Part shown: positions 18,389 to 26,782 of the stretch, piece after piece
Layout: the number at the start of each line of letters is the position of its first letter
Position numbering within the stretch: position 1 is the stretch's first letter
Assembly: GCA_028724185.1 (NCBI GenBank)
Contig: JAQYDN010000002.1
Location: 82,979 to 146,978 of the forward strand
Reading direction: 5' to 3'
DNA: 64,000 nt
Source: Bacillota bacterium
GTDB lineage: Bacteria; Bacillota; Clostridia; Tissierellales; Peptoniphilaceae
Program-made: the position numbers and the translations under genes
Notes under the pieces: model-generated
The model's database searches: none
The model's input: only the letters and a program-made list of their open reading frames with translations
What the model was told of the DNA's origin: nothing

Positions 18389-18949
18389 CTATTTTCCGTT
18401 CCAGGTATTCATGGCGCTGTCGACGCCCTCTTTTAGTAGAGTGAGCGTCGCCTTCTTCGCCTTGTCGATGGTCTCTTCCATCACGGGAATCTCCTCTTTG
18501 GAAAAACCCGACAAGACGAAGCTCGCCAAATCCATATGCTCTTTTTTCTGTCCCACCGCGATCTTTAAACGCGGAAATCGGTCGGACTGTATCTGATAGA
18601 TAATCGACTTTAAGCCGTTGTGCGTTCCGGCGCTACCCGATTTGCGAATGCGAATAGTCCCGAACTTGATGTCGATATCGTCGACCAGGACGAGCAGTTC
18701 TTCGGGCGCGATCTTAAAGTAATTCATGCACTCTCTGACCGACTGACCGCTCTCATTCATATAGGTCATGGGCTTTAACAGACGCACTTTCTCTCCCAAG
18801 ATACGCCCTTCCCCGTACAGCCCCTTAAATTTATTCGTCTGTACGGGAACGGACAAGTGCTCCGCAACCGCATCGAGCGCCATAAAACCTACGTTATGCC
18901 GCGTATTTTTGTACCGATCGCCGGGATTGCCGAGTCCTACAATTAACAT
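18389..18949 (-). CDS. pth: Peptidyl-tRNA hydrolase
   Basis: Pth cleaves the ester of peptidyl-tRNAs released prematurely from ribosomes. The 186-residue protein begins MLIVGLGNPGDRYKNTRHNVG, which contains the conserved Asn and His of the family, and has the signatures LLVLVDDIDIKFG and GSAGTHNGLKSI. The length is normal. It lies 8 bp after prs. The ribosome binding site is weak, so translational coupling to prs is likely. Confidence 0.96.
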   Translation of the reverse strand: MLIVGLGNPGDRYKNTRHNVGFMALDAVAEHLSVPVQTNKFKGLYGEGRILGEKVRLLKPMTYMNESGQSVRECMNYFKIAPEELLVLVDDIDIKFGTIRIRKSGSAGTHNGLKSIIYQIQSDRFPRLKIAVGQKKEHMDLASFVLSGFSKEEIPVMEETIDKAKKATLTLLKEGVDSAMNTWNGK

Positions 18950-18957
18950 CGTCTGCG

Positions 18958-19908
18958 CTACTCAAAGATCTCGCTGACGGATTGGTCGGTGTTGACGCGG
19001 CGAATGGCATCCGCAAAGATGGGCGCGACCGAAATCACGTCGATCTTGTCGATCTTCTTGTCGTCGGTCAAGTGGATCGTATCGGTGATGAGGAATTTCT
19101 TCATCACCGAATTTTCGAGGCGCTCGATCGCCGGCCCCGACAGGACGCCGTGGCTCGCACAGCCGTAGATATTTTGTGCGCCGTATTCCTTAAGGGCCTC
19201 GGCGGCCTTACAGATCGTCCCCGCCGTATCGACGATGTCGTCGACCAGGATGCAGTCCTTTCCTTCGATCGATCCGATGACGTTCATGACGACATTTTCA
19301 TTCGGCTTCGGACGTCTCTTTTCGATGATGGCGATCGGTGCGCCGCCCAGCGCTTCGGCGAGTTTTCTGGTCCTCGGCACGCCGCCCAAGTCGGGGCTGA
19401 CCGCGACGATGTTCGAGGTGTCGATATTTTCCTTAAAGTACTTCGCGAGATAAGAAATCGCCGTCAAGTGGTCGACCGGAATGTCGAAATATCCTTGAAT
19501 TTGGCCGGCGTGAAGGTCCATGCAGATCACGCGATCCGCCCCGCTCACGGTGATGAGGTTGGCGACGAGTTTCGCGGTGATCGGCTCTCTCGCCCTGACC
19601 TTGCGGTCTTGACGCGCGTAGCCGTAGTAGGGAACGACGGCGTTGATGCGTCCGGCGGAAGCGCGCTTCAGTGCGTCGATTAAAATAAGAAGTTCCATCA
19701 AGTGGTCGTTGACGGGACCCGACGTCGGTTGAATGACGAAGACGTCCTTGCCGCGCACCGAGTCCATGATGTCGATCGAAATTTCGCCGTCGCTGAATTG
19801 ATTAACTTTGCAGTCGCCCTGGGGAAGATTTAATTCCTTACAAATTTTTTCGACGAGTTCCTTATTGGAATTTCCAGAAAAAATGACAATATCTCCGTGA
19901 TTACTCAT
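18958..19908 (-). CDS. prs: Ribose-phosphate pyrophosphokinase (PRPP synthetase)
   Basis: Prs makes PRPP from ribose-5-phosphate and ATP and so supplies nucleotide synthesis and salvage, including Hpt in the same cluster. The 316-residue class I enzyme shows FSDGEISIDIMDSVRGKDVF, the metal- and PRPP-binding region VICMDLHAGQIQGYFDIPVD and the PRPP loop CILVDDIVDTAGTI. It begins one base pair after glmU, as is standard in Bacillota. Confidence 0.97.
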   Translation of the reverse strand: MSNHGDIVIFSGNSNKELVEKICKELNLPQGDCKVNQFSDGEISIDIMDSVRGKDVFVIQPTSGPVNDHLMELLILIDALKRASAGRINAVVPYYGYARQDRKVRAREPITAKLVANLITVSGADRVICMDLHAGQIQGYFDIPVDHLTAISYLAKYFKENIDTSNIVAVSPDLGGVPRTRKLAEALGGAPIAIIEKRRPKPNENVVMNVIGSIEGKDCILVDDIVDTAGTICKAAEALKEYGAQNIYGCASHGVLSGPAIERLENSVMKKFLITDTIHLTDDKKIDKIDVISVAPIFADAIRRVNTDQSVSEIFE

Positions 19909-19909
19909 A

Positions 19910-21283
19910 TTAGCGATCCTTTCTCTTCGTCCATCCGGGGATGTTTCTTTGTTCGCTTCGCTCGACGGCGAGAGATCTTCCCTCGACGTTTTTCGTTATC
20001 GTACTTCCTGCCGCGATAAAGGCGCCTTCGCCGATTTCAACCGGTGCCACCAAGTTGGCGTTTGATCCGATAAAGGCGTCGTCGCCCACGACGGTCTTAA
20101 ATTTTTCTTTTCCGTTGTAGTTACAGAAGATCACGCCGCAACTGATGTTGACACCGCTCCCGACGTCGCCGTCGCCGATGTATGCGAGGTGACCCGCCTT
20201 GGTTCCCTCGCCCACGCGCGATTTTTTCACCTCGACAAAATTGCCGATATGGACGTCTTTTTCCAAGACACTGTTCGGACGCAGATGTGCAAACGGTCCG
20301 ATCGTGACGTTTTCGCCGACTTTCGACGATTCAATCACCGACGATTCGATTTCGACGTCGTCTGCGATCACGCTGTCGGAAATTCTGGAGTTTCCGCGCA
20401 CGCGACAACGCTTTCCGATTTTCGTCTCGCCTTCCAAGTGCACGCCCGGATCGATGACCGTATCGCATCCGATCTCGACGTCGAAGTCGACCATCGTCGT
20501 CTCCGGATTTAAAAACGAGACGCCGTTTTCCATGTGTTTTTCATTGATGCGTCTGCGCATAATGTGTTCACAGCGAGCGAGTTGCACGCGCGAATTAATG
20601 CCGAGCATTTCTTCTTCGCAGCCGATCGTAAATCCACCGATCTTTTGTCCTTTGTCTCTCAACAGACGGATGATGTCGGTTAGATACAGTTCCTTTTGAT
20701 TGTTGTCCGTACTTAAATTTCCGATATTTTCTCTTAACACGCGCCCCTTAAAGGCAAAGATGCCGGTGTTCACTTCGGTGATGGCCTTCTCCTTGTCGCT
20801 CGCGTCTTTCTCTTCGACGATCCCCGAAATATCGGAGTCGACGCCTCGGATGATGCGTCCGTACCCGAAGGGGTTTTTTACGATCGCCGTCAAAACACAG
20901 GCGTCGAAATCGTGGCTTTCCACATAGTTCATAAACTTGGCGATGGTCTCTTCCTTAAACAGGGGCGTATCCCCCGTCAAGATATAGACCATGTCGTCGT
21001 CGTCAAACTCGTCGATGGCACAACTCACGGCGTAACCCGTGCCGTAGGGGATGCCCTCGCCGACCTCTTGTTCGATAAACGTCAAGTCCCGATCCTCAAA
21101 ATGAGCCATGACCTCGTCTTTCTTATGCCCGACGATCACGACATTTTTGTCGATCGCGTTGGCCTTGCAATTGTCGACGACATAACTCAAGATAGTCTTT
21201 CCTGCCACTTTATGCAGCACCTTGGGGATGGACGACTTCATCCGCGTCCCCTCGCCTGCCGCTAGAATAATTGATACATTCAC
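19910..21283 (-). CDS. glmU: Bifunctional UDP-N-acetylglucosamine pyrophosphorylase / glucosamine-1-phosphate N-acetyltransferase
   Basis: GlmU carries out the last two steps to UDP-GlcNAc, the precursor of peptidoglycan. The 457-residue protein has the N-terminal uridyltransferase domain (MNVSIILAAGEGTRMKSSIP) and a C-terminal left-handed beta helix of hexapeptide repeats (about 255-440) with the acetyltransferase signature HIGNFVEVKKSRVGEGTKAG. It is the first gene of the large housekeeping cluster, behind a strong promoter. Confidence 0.97.
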   Translation of the reverse strand: MNVSIILAAGEGTRMKSSIPKVLHKVAGKTILSYVVDNCKANAIDKNVVIVGHKKDEVMAHFEDRDLTFIEQEVGEGIPYGTGYAVSCAIDEFDDDDMVYILTGDTPLFKEETIAKFMNYVESHDFDACVLTAIVKNPFGYGRIIRGVDSDISGIVEEKDASDKEKAITEVNTGIFAFKGRVLRENIGNLSTDNNQKELYLTDIIRLLRDKGQKIGGFTIGCEEEMLGINSRVQLARCEHIMRRRINEKHMENGVSFLNPETTMVDFDVEIGCDTVIDPGVHLEGETKIGKRCRVRGNSRISDSVIADDVEIESSVIESSKVGENVTIGPFAHLRPNSVLEKDVHIGNFVEVKKSRVGEGTKAGHLAYIGDGDVGSGVNISCGVIFCNYNGKEKFKTVVGDDAFIGSNANLVAPVEIGEGAFIAAGSTITKNVEGRSLAVERSEQRNIPGWTKRKDR

Positions 21284-21315
21284 GCTTACACCTCACTCGT
21301 AATCGTTCTGCAACT

Positions 21316-21344
21316 ATTATATCGAACCTGTCGCATTCGCTCAA
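21316..21344 (-). promoter_or_regulatory. Sigma-A promoter for the glmU cluster
   Basis: On the minus strand TTGAGC and a perfect TATAAT are separated by exactly 17 bp, about 33 bp before the glmU start. Confidence 0.82.
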
Positions 21345-21353
21345 CAGCACGAT

Positions 21354-21394
21354 AAAAAAAGACGGTACCCCGGTTCCGAACGGGTACCGTCTTT
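21354..21394 (-). terminator. Terminator downstream of hydF
   Basis: A long inverted repeat (GACGGTACCC...GGGTACCGTC) is followed on the minus strand by a seven-T run and separates the hyd operon from the glmU promoter. Confidence 0.9.
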
Positions 21395-21415
21395 AAACGT
21401 CCATACTCTTGGTCA

Positions 21416-22495
21416 TTAAAAATCGATTTTATCTAAAATACCCTTCGCCGCGGCGATCACCATGCCGTAGTTGGTGACGCGGACCCCGCTTTCGAGCGCG
21501 CGCCGTATCCGCGACTGGACGACGGGGCGCTGAAACATACAACTGCCGCACATGATAACGACGTCGTAATCGCCCACGTCGTCGGGGAAATTAAGCCCTC
21601 TCGAAAAATCGATCGTGATCGAGTCTCCGAGCTTCTTTTTAAGCATTCTCGGAATCTTGACCCGTCCGATATCCTCTTCCTTCGGCGCGTGGGTACAGGC
21701 CTCGGACATTAAAATTTTCGCATCACTTCCGAGTTCGAACAGATAGTTCGCTCCGTCGATCATCGCCCGCTCGTCGCCCTTGGCGCGCGCAAAAAGAATT
21801 GAAAACGACGTGATTTTCGACTCGCGCGGCTTCTTGGCATAGACCTCGGAAAATACTTGAGAGTCGGTGATAATCCAATCCGGCGCGGCGTGAAGGCTCT
21901 CGATCGCGCGGTCCATCGATTCGAGCGTGGAAATCGTCGCGGTGTATCCCGCGTCCAATAATTCGCGCATGGTCTGCACCTGCGGCAAGATGAGGCGCCC
22001 CTTCGGCGCGGACTCGTCCTGCGGCATGACCAAAAGAAAGCGTCCCTCGCCGAGATCGAGGCCGTCGAGAAGCCCGGGTATTTTCTCTTTTTCCTCGAGC
22101 AGCTCGGAGAGCTTCTTTAAGATCTCATCCTTTGCGGGAAACGGATAACTCAAGTGCAGGACGGGGATATTGCGCCGATGGAGCGACTCCAAAAACGTAT
22201 CTTCCACGCCCTCGAGTGCGATGGCCGCGTCGATTTCCTCGGCAACTTTGCGCGTCCTGTCCATCCGCCTGTCTCCGAGCGCGGTGTCGTCCGAAAAACC
22301 CGCGGTGTCGATCAACGTCGCCGCACCGATTCCGTCGATCTCCATATTCTTATATACGGGATCGGTCGTCGTCCCCGCCTCGTCGGAGACCATCGACGTC
22401 TCCTGGTCGGTCAAGAGATTCATAAGCGTGCTCTTACCGCTGTTGGTCTTTCCGAATATGGCGATATGCGTCCTCAGTCCCTTTGCCGTCTCCAT
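21416..22495 (-). CDS. hydF: [FeFe]-hydrogenase maturation protein HydF with a reduced GTPase domain
   Basis: HydF is the scaffold that assembles the 2Fe subcluster and hands it to apo-hydrogenase. The 359-residue protein has Walker A (GKTNSGKS, 15-22), switch I TTT near 42, the G3 box DTAG (63-66), and the C-terminal cluster ligands C267-x-H269 and C316-x-x-C319 within the conserved EACTHAPKEEDIGRVKIPR region. The G4 box NKxD, expected near residues 109-120, is replaced by NIPVLHLSYPF, and the protein is about 40 residues shorter than typical HydF, the loss lying in the G4-G5 part. The scaffold half looks intact. It follows hydG directly, in the order hydE-hydG-hydF. Confidence 0.93.
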   Translation of the reverse strand: METAKGLRTHIAIFGKTNSGKSTLMNLLTDQETSMVSDEAGTTTDPVYKNMEIDGIGAATLIDTAGFSDDTALGDRRMDRTRKVAEEIDAAIALEGVEDTFLESLHRRNIPVLHLSYPFPAKDEILKKLSELLEEKEKIPGLLDGLDLGEGRFLLVMPQDESAPKGRLILPQVQTMRELLDAGYTATISTLESMDRAIESLHAAPDWIITDSQVFSEVYAKKPRESKITSFSILFARAKGDERAMIDGANYLFELGSDAKILMSEACTHAPKEEDIGRVKIPRMLKKKLGDSITIDFSRGLNFPDDVGDYDVVIMCGSCMFQRPVVQSRIRRALESGVRVTNYGMVIAAAKGILDKIDF

Positions 22496-22496
22496 C

Positions 22497-23912
22497 TTAG
22501 AACCGGAAATCTCTCTCGCCTTGTCGGATGCGGCCGACGTATTCCGTCGCCTTCGTCCTCAGGTCGTCGCGTTCCACTTGACTTAGGAACTGTTTGATCT
22601 TTTCTTCGCCGACCTCTTTGGTATCCGGCATCGCGTAGTCCGACAGATACTCTTGGAGCGTCATAATCGCATTCGGCTGACAGAAGTCCGCAATGTGGAA
22701 GCTCTTTACTTCCTTCATAAACGTCTCGCCCGTGCGTCCCGCGCGGTAGCAGGCGGTGCAGAAACTGGGCAGATACCCGAGGTCCAAAAGCCAGTGGATG
22801 ACCTCGTCGAGCGTCCGCGTATCGTTGGTGTCGAATTGCGCGGAGTTATCTTCTTCTTTGTCTTCATTGTATCCGCCGACCGATGTCTTCGAACCGCCGC
22901 TGATTTGCGAGATGCCGAGTTCCAACGCCTTCTCGCGCATGCTTTGGCTCTCTCTCGTCGAAATGATCATGCCCGTATAGGGAACGGCAATGCGGATTAA
23001 GGCGATGATATCTTCGAAGATTTCATCCGGCACGCCGTTTTCAAATTCGTCGGGGTCGATGTCGTCGGCCGGGCGAATTCTCGGAACCGAGATCGTGTGC
23101 GGGCCGACGCCCTTGAAAGCTTCCAAGTGTTCGGCGTGCATCAATTGACCGACGAAGTCGTATTGATAGTTGTTTAACCCGTAGAGGACGCCGAGTCCCA
23201 CGTCGTCGATGCCGCCGTCCATCGCGCGGTCCATCGCCTCGGTGTGGTACGCCCAGTTGGACTTCGGTCCGGTCGGGTGCAATTCCTCGTAATGCTCTTT
23301 ATGATACGTTTCTTGAAAGAGGATATAAGTACCGATTTCGGCTTCCTTCAACTTGCGGTAGTTTTCGACCGTCGTCGCGGCGATGTTGACATTGACTCGT
23401 CGTATCGAACCGTTTTTATGTTTGATCGAATAAATCGTCTTAATGCTGTCGAGGACGTATTCAATCGGGTTGTTCACCGGGTCTTCGCCGAGTTCTAAGG
23501 CGAGGCGCTTGTGTCCCAGATCCTGCAGGGCAATAACTTCGTCCCGAATTTCATCCTGCGTCAACTTCACGCGGTCGATGTGCTTATTCTTGTGATGATA
23601 CGGACAGTACACGCAGCCGTTGACACAATAGTTCGACAAGTACAGGGGCGCAAAGAGGACGACGCGATTGCCGTAGTATTTCTTCTTGATTCGAATGGCG
23701 AGTTCCCGATACGCTTTACGAATATCGTCGAGTTCGCTCAACAAGAGAACGGCTGCCTCTCTGTGGTTTAAGCCCTCCATCTTTTCGCCTTTTTCCAAGA
23801 TCTGTTCTTGCAGCTCGCGATTTTTCGAATTCTTCTTTGCCTCGTCCAAGGTCTCTAAAATTTCTTCGTGATTGATAAATTCTTCCGCTTTCGGCGACAT
23901 GATATTATACAT
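22497..23912 (-). CDS. hydG: [FeFe]-hydrogenase maturation radical SAM enzyme HydG (tyrosine lyase)
   Basis: HydG cleaves tyrosine to p-cresol and dehydroglycine, giving the CO and cyanide ligands of the H-cluster. The 471-residue protein has the radical SAM CX3CX2C motif (NYCVNGCVYCPYHH) and the second-cluster motif near the C-terminus (FCTACYRAGRTG followed by FCQPN). The length is typical. The start follows AAGGAG. It lies 4 bp after hydE and 1 bp before hydF, so the three genes form a tight operon. Confidence 0.96.
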   Translation of the reverse strand: MYNIMSPKAEEFINHEEILETLDEAKKNSKNRELQEQILEKGEKMEGLNHREAAVLLLSELDDIRKAYRELAIRIKKKYYGNRVVLFAPLYLSNYCVNGCVYCPYHHKNKHIDRVKLTQDEIRDEVIALQDLGHKRLALELGEDPVNNPIEYVLDSIKTIYSIKHKNGSIRRVNVNIAATTVENYRKLKEAEIGTYILFQETYHKEHYEELHPTGPKSNWAYHTEAMDRAMDGGIDDVGLGVLYGLNNYQYDFVGQLMHAEHLEAFKGVGPHTISVPRIRPADDIDPDEFENGVPDEIFEDIIALIRIAVPYTGMIISTRESQSMREKALELGISQISGGSKTSVGGYNEDKEEDNSAQFDTNDTRTLDEVIHWLLDLGYLPSFCTACYRAGRTGETFMKEVKSFHIADFCQPNAIMTLQEYLSDYAMPDTKEVGEEKIKQFLSQVERDDLRTKATEYVGRIRQGERDFRF

Positions 23913-23916
23913 ACGT

Positions 23917-24960
23917 TCACTCCTTATCCGTATAATCTCCGCGATTCATGACTATTTCATAACCCAGACTCGCTATTTGATCCTTCAATTCTTCTAAATT
24001 CTCCGCCGCTTCGAGTGCAAAGGCCGCCTTGTGGTCGTACAGCGCGTAGCGCCTTCTGACGGCAGACGGCGACAGATTAGGCATAAAGACGTTGGCACCG
24101 GCTAAAATACCGCGGTTTCTTCCGTCTTTGGCCAAGGTCTGCATGGCCGTGGTCGAAGGGATGTTGGCCTTGGGGAAGAGCAGTCGCAAGATGGCGATAC
24201 AGACGGCGGTGAGCTCGACGCTCCCGTTCGGAAAATCCTTAAACGGCGTCGCGTGATGCGACACGTAGGGACCGATCCCCACCATCGCGGGTTGAAGCCT
24301 CTTTAAAAATAAAAAGTCTTCCACCAAGTTCTCCGTCGTCTGATAGGGACTTCCCACCATAAAGCCGCTTCCGACCTGATAGCCCAGATCCTTTAAATCC
24401 TCCAAGCATCTAATGCGCCGCGTTCGATCCATCGCGCGCGGATGCAGCTTCCCGTAGTGCGCCTCGTCAAAAGTCTCGTGGCGCAACAAGAAGCGATCGG
24501 CTCCCGCCTCTTTCCACATCGCATACACCGACTTCGGACGCTCGCCGACCGAAAGGGTGACCGCCGCCTCGTCGTCGATCCGCTTGATGCGCCGGACCCA
24601 ATCGGCGAGGAGGTCGTCGCTGAAGTCGGGGTCTTCCCCGCCCTGCAGGACGAAGGTCTTAAACCCCATCGCGACGCCCGACTTGACGGCCGCCTCCATC
24701 GACTCCGTACTCAAGCGGTACCGTTCAACTTCCGCGTTATCGTGGCGAATGCCGCAGTAGAAGCAGTTATTTCGGCAGTAGTTGCTAAATTCGATCAAGC
24801 CCCGCACAAAAATCTTTTTGTGAAAGTGACGATCGCTCACTTCCCTCGCCTTTTCAAATAACGGCTCGCTCGCCTCCTCCGCGTGCTCGAGGATATAGTG
24901 GATGTCGCGGGCATTGAGGGTGTGCGTCCTATCGTAATCCCTCAATATCTTATCTATCAT
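23917..24960 (-). CDS. hydE: [FeFe]-hydrogenase maturation radical SAM enzyme HydE
   Basis: HydE is the radical SAM protein that acts on the HydG product on the way to the azadithiolate-bridged diiron unit. The 347-residue protein carries CX3CX2C (NYCRNNCFYCGIRHDN) and a BATS-type C-terminal barrel. Its ATG overlaps the stop of the preceding TM1266-like gene by 4 bp (ATGA), which implies translational coupling. No hydrogenase structural gene is in the window. Confidence 0.95.
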   Translation of the reverse strand: MIDKILRDYDRTHTLNARDIHYILEHAEEASEPLFEKAREVSDRHFHKKIFVRGLIEFSNYCRNNCFYCGIRHDNAEVERYRLSTESMEAAVKSGVAMGFKTFVLQGGEDPDFSDDLLADWVRRIKRIDDEAAVTLSVGERPKSVYAMWKEAGADRFLLRHETFDEAHYGKLHPRAMDRTRRIRCLEDLKDLGYQVGSGFMVGSPYQTTENLVEDFLFLKRLQPAMVGIGPYVSHHATPFKDFPNGSVELTAVCIAILRLLFPKANIPSTTAMQTLAKDGRNRGILAGANVFMPNLSPSAVRRRYALYDHKAAFALEAAENLEELKDQIASLGYEIVMNRGDYTDKE

Positions 24961-25211
24961 AGAACACCCGCTAAGGTCGTCTTGACCGTCACATGATCCA
25001 ACATCCCCAATTTCCCCGACAACGCGTTGATCTGATCCAGATCGCCGTCGACGACGATGCTGATCAGAGAAAGACCTCGTTTCGGATAAGGAATGCCAAG
25101 TCGCCCGACGATGATGTTCCGGTTCTCGTGTAGAAGCTTATTGATGCTGTCTACGACAAGATCGGAACTCGCCTCGACGATGATGGCGATAATTCCTAAT
25201 TTTTCGTTCAT
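24957..25211 (-). CDS. TM1266-family putative iron-only hydrogenase system regulator
   Basis: An 84-residue ACT-like protein (GIIAIIVEASSDLVVDSINKL, then RGLSLISIVVDGDLDQINAL). Small proteins of this family (TM1266 in Thermotoga) are repeatedly found beside [FeFe]-hydrogenase maturation genes and are annotated as hydrogenase-system regulators; the mechanism is not established. It is the first gene of the hyd operon, with GGAGGTATGT before its ATG, and is coupled to hydE by a 4-bp overlap. Confidence 0.82.
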   Translation of the reverse strand: MNEKLGIIAIIVEASSDLVVDSINKLLHENRNIIVGRLGIPYPKRGLSLISIVVDGDLDQINALSGKLGMLDHVTVKTTLAGVL

Positions 25212-25346
25212 ACATACCTCCTACCTCTGCTCAAAGGGCAAACCTTGAAGAAAAGGTGTCGTTAATTTTCCTACATTTGTCATTGTAGCATACTCTTTTT
25301 ATTCTGCCCGCTTTTTGACGAAAAATACAGAATACTTTTGCGCACG

Positions 25347-25374
25347 AAAAAAGAGCCGACGAACGGCTCTTTTT
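25347..25374 (-). terminator. Terminator downstream of the PPC-domain gene
   Basis: AAAAAAGAGCCGACGAACGG and its mirror CTCTTTTT form a hairpin flanked by A- and T-runs, just after the PPC gene on the minus strand. Confidence 0.88.
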
Positions 25375-25383
25375 CGTTTTCGA

Positions 25384-25815
25384 TTAAAAAATCATTTGGT
25401 TGACGCCGATCTCTTCGTTCATCTTCCGTTCGATCGCGCCGTCGAAGGGACGGATAAAGAGTTCCGCGGTCACGGAAATGACCGCGCGATGCAAATGACC
25501 TCCCCGAACGATGCCGTCGAGGCCGCCGAGGTTGATGTGGCTGTGGAGATAAACCTCCCCGTCCTTTCTCGACAGATTCCCGATAAACGAGGTAATCTCA
25601 AACGGTTCTTTCATGTCGGTTCTCGTGTATTGCTTCGACGCCAAGTCTAAAATACCGATCGTAACATCGTCGGTCGCGCCGAGTCCCGACACGGTCGCCG
25701 CCTGAATATTTTCTTTTTCCGCGACCTCCATAATCAAGGAGACGATCTCATCGCCCGGGTCCAGTCGCAGGGCGATGACGGGGTTTGTTCCGTTCGGATA
25801 TACTCGATAGTCCAT
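25384..25815 (-). CDS. PPC (DUF296) domain protein, putative DNA-binding
   Basis: A 143-residue single-domain PPC/DUF296 protein: ALRLDPGDEIVSLIMEVAEK, AATVSGLGATDDVTIGILD, and the histidine-rich HSHINLG and GGHLH elements that bind metal in structures of the family. Plant homologues carry AT-hooks; the bacterial ones are small trimers of unclear role, often called DNA-binding. It is the last gene of the nucleoside transporter cluster, about 30 bp after nupQ and ending at a terminator. A regulatory or enzymatic role in nucleoside use is inference from position only. Confidence 0.85.
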   Translation of the reverse strand: MDYRVYPNGTNPVIALRLDPGDEIVSLIMEVAEKENIQAATVSGLGATDDVTIGILDLASKQYTRTDMKEPFEITSFIGNLSRKDGEVYLHSHINLGGLDGIVRGGHLHRAVISVTAELFIRPFDGAIERKMNEEIGVNQMIF

Positions 25816-25843
25816 CTGTTACCTCCTTATACGATACACATAA

Positions 25844-26782
25844 TTACTTCGTTCTCTTGTACGGGAACCCATTCGCGCTCGGTCCCCTCGCCTCGCCGAC
25901 AAAGAGCACCATCGAAATCATCGTGATGACGTAGGGCAACATATTGAGCAAATCCGGCGAGACCTTGATCGACGTCGAACCCATAAAGATGACGAGACCT
26001 TCCGCCGCGCCGAATAGCAAACAGGCGAGCAGGGTGGTTTGCGGTTTCCATCCGCCGAAGATGACGGCGGCGAGGGCGATAAAACCTTGGCCCGAAATGA
26101 GCGTCTCCCTAAAGTTTGCGACGACGGCGAGACTTAAGCTCGCTCCGCCGAGTCCCGCTAAAAACCCGGAAGTGAGGACGCCGATGTATTTTAACTTGTA
26201 CACGTCGATCCCGAGCGTTTCCGCCGCGTGCGGGTGTTCCCCGACGGATCGCATGCGCAAACCGAGTTTCGTCTTGTATAGGATAAAGTAGATGATCGCC
26301 ACCAACGCGAAGGCGATGTAGACGGTGATGTATTGGTTGAAGATAATGTCTCCGATGCTCCCGTCCGGAAAGACATTTCCAAGTACCCTCGGCATCTTGT
26401 TTTTAAAGGGAATCGGCTCGGTCATGGCCGCGCCGTCGAAGAATAGCCGCGCGAGGAAAATCGCAAGCCCCGGTCCCAATAGGTTCAGCGCCGTCCCGCT
26501 GACGACGTGATCCGCGCCGAAGTGAATCGTCGCGACGCCGTGCAAGAGGGCGATCGCCATGCCGCCCAGGCCGGCGCACAAAAAGGCGATCCAGGGATTG
26601 CCGACGTAAAAGCCGACGATGGCCCCGACCACGGCGCCGATCGTCATCATGCCCTCGAGGCCGATGTTGACGACCCCGGTGTTTTCACTGACGACACCGC
26701 CCATGGCCGTGTAGATCAAAGGAGCGGCGTAAAGCAATGTGATGCCGATAACTCCGGCGAAATTCGTCAAAAAGCTACTCAA
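25844..26782 (-). CDS. nupQ: Nucleoside ABC transporter permease (NupQ-like)
   Basis: A 312-residue membrane protein of the branched-chain/BPD_transp_2 permease family, with about eight hydrophobic segments and the family signature ENTGVVNIGLEGMM near residue 35. It pairs with NupP and the double ATPase NupO to import nucleosides delivered by BmpA. The start is a TTG at 26782 overlapping the end of nupP by 8 bp, with GAGGGG upstream. Confidence 0.9.
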   Translation of the reverse strand: MSSFLTNFAGVIGITLLYAAPLIYTAMGGVVSENTGVVNIGLEGMMTIGAVVGAIVGFYVGNPWIAFLCAGLGGMAIALLHGVATIHFGADHVVSGTALNLLGPGLAIFLARLFFDGAAMTEPIPFKNKMPRVLGNVFPDGSIGDIIFNQYITVYIAFALVAIIYFILYKTKLGLRMRSVGEHPHAAETLGIDVYKLKYIGVLTSGFLAGLGGASLSLAVVANFRETLISGQGFIALAAVIFGGWKPQTTLLACLLFGAAEGLVIFMGSTSIKVSPDLLNMLPYVITMISMVLFVGEARGPSANGFPYKRTK

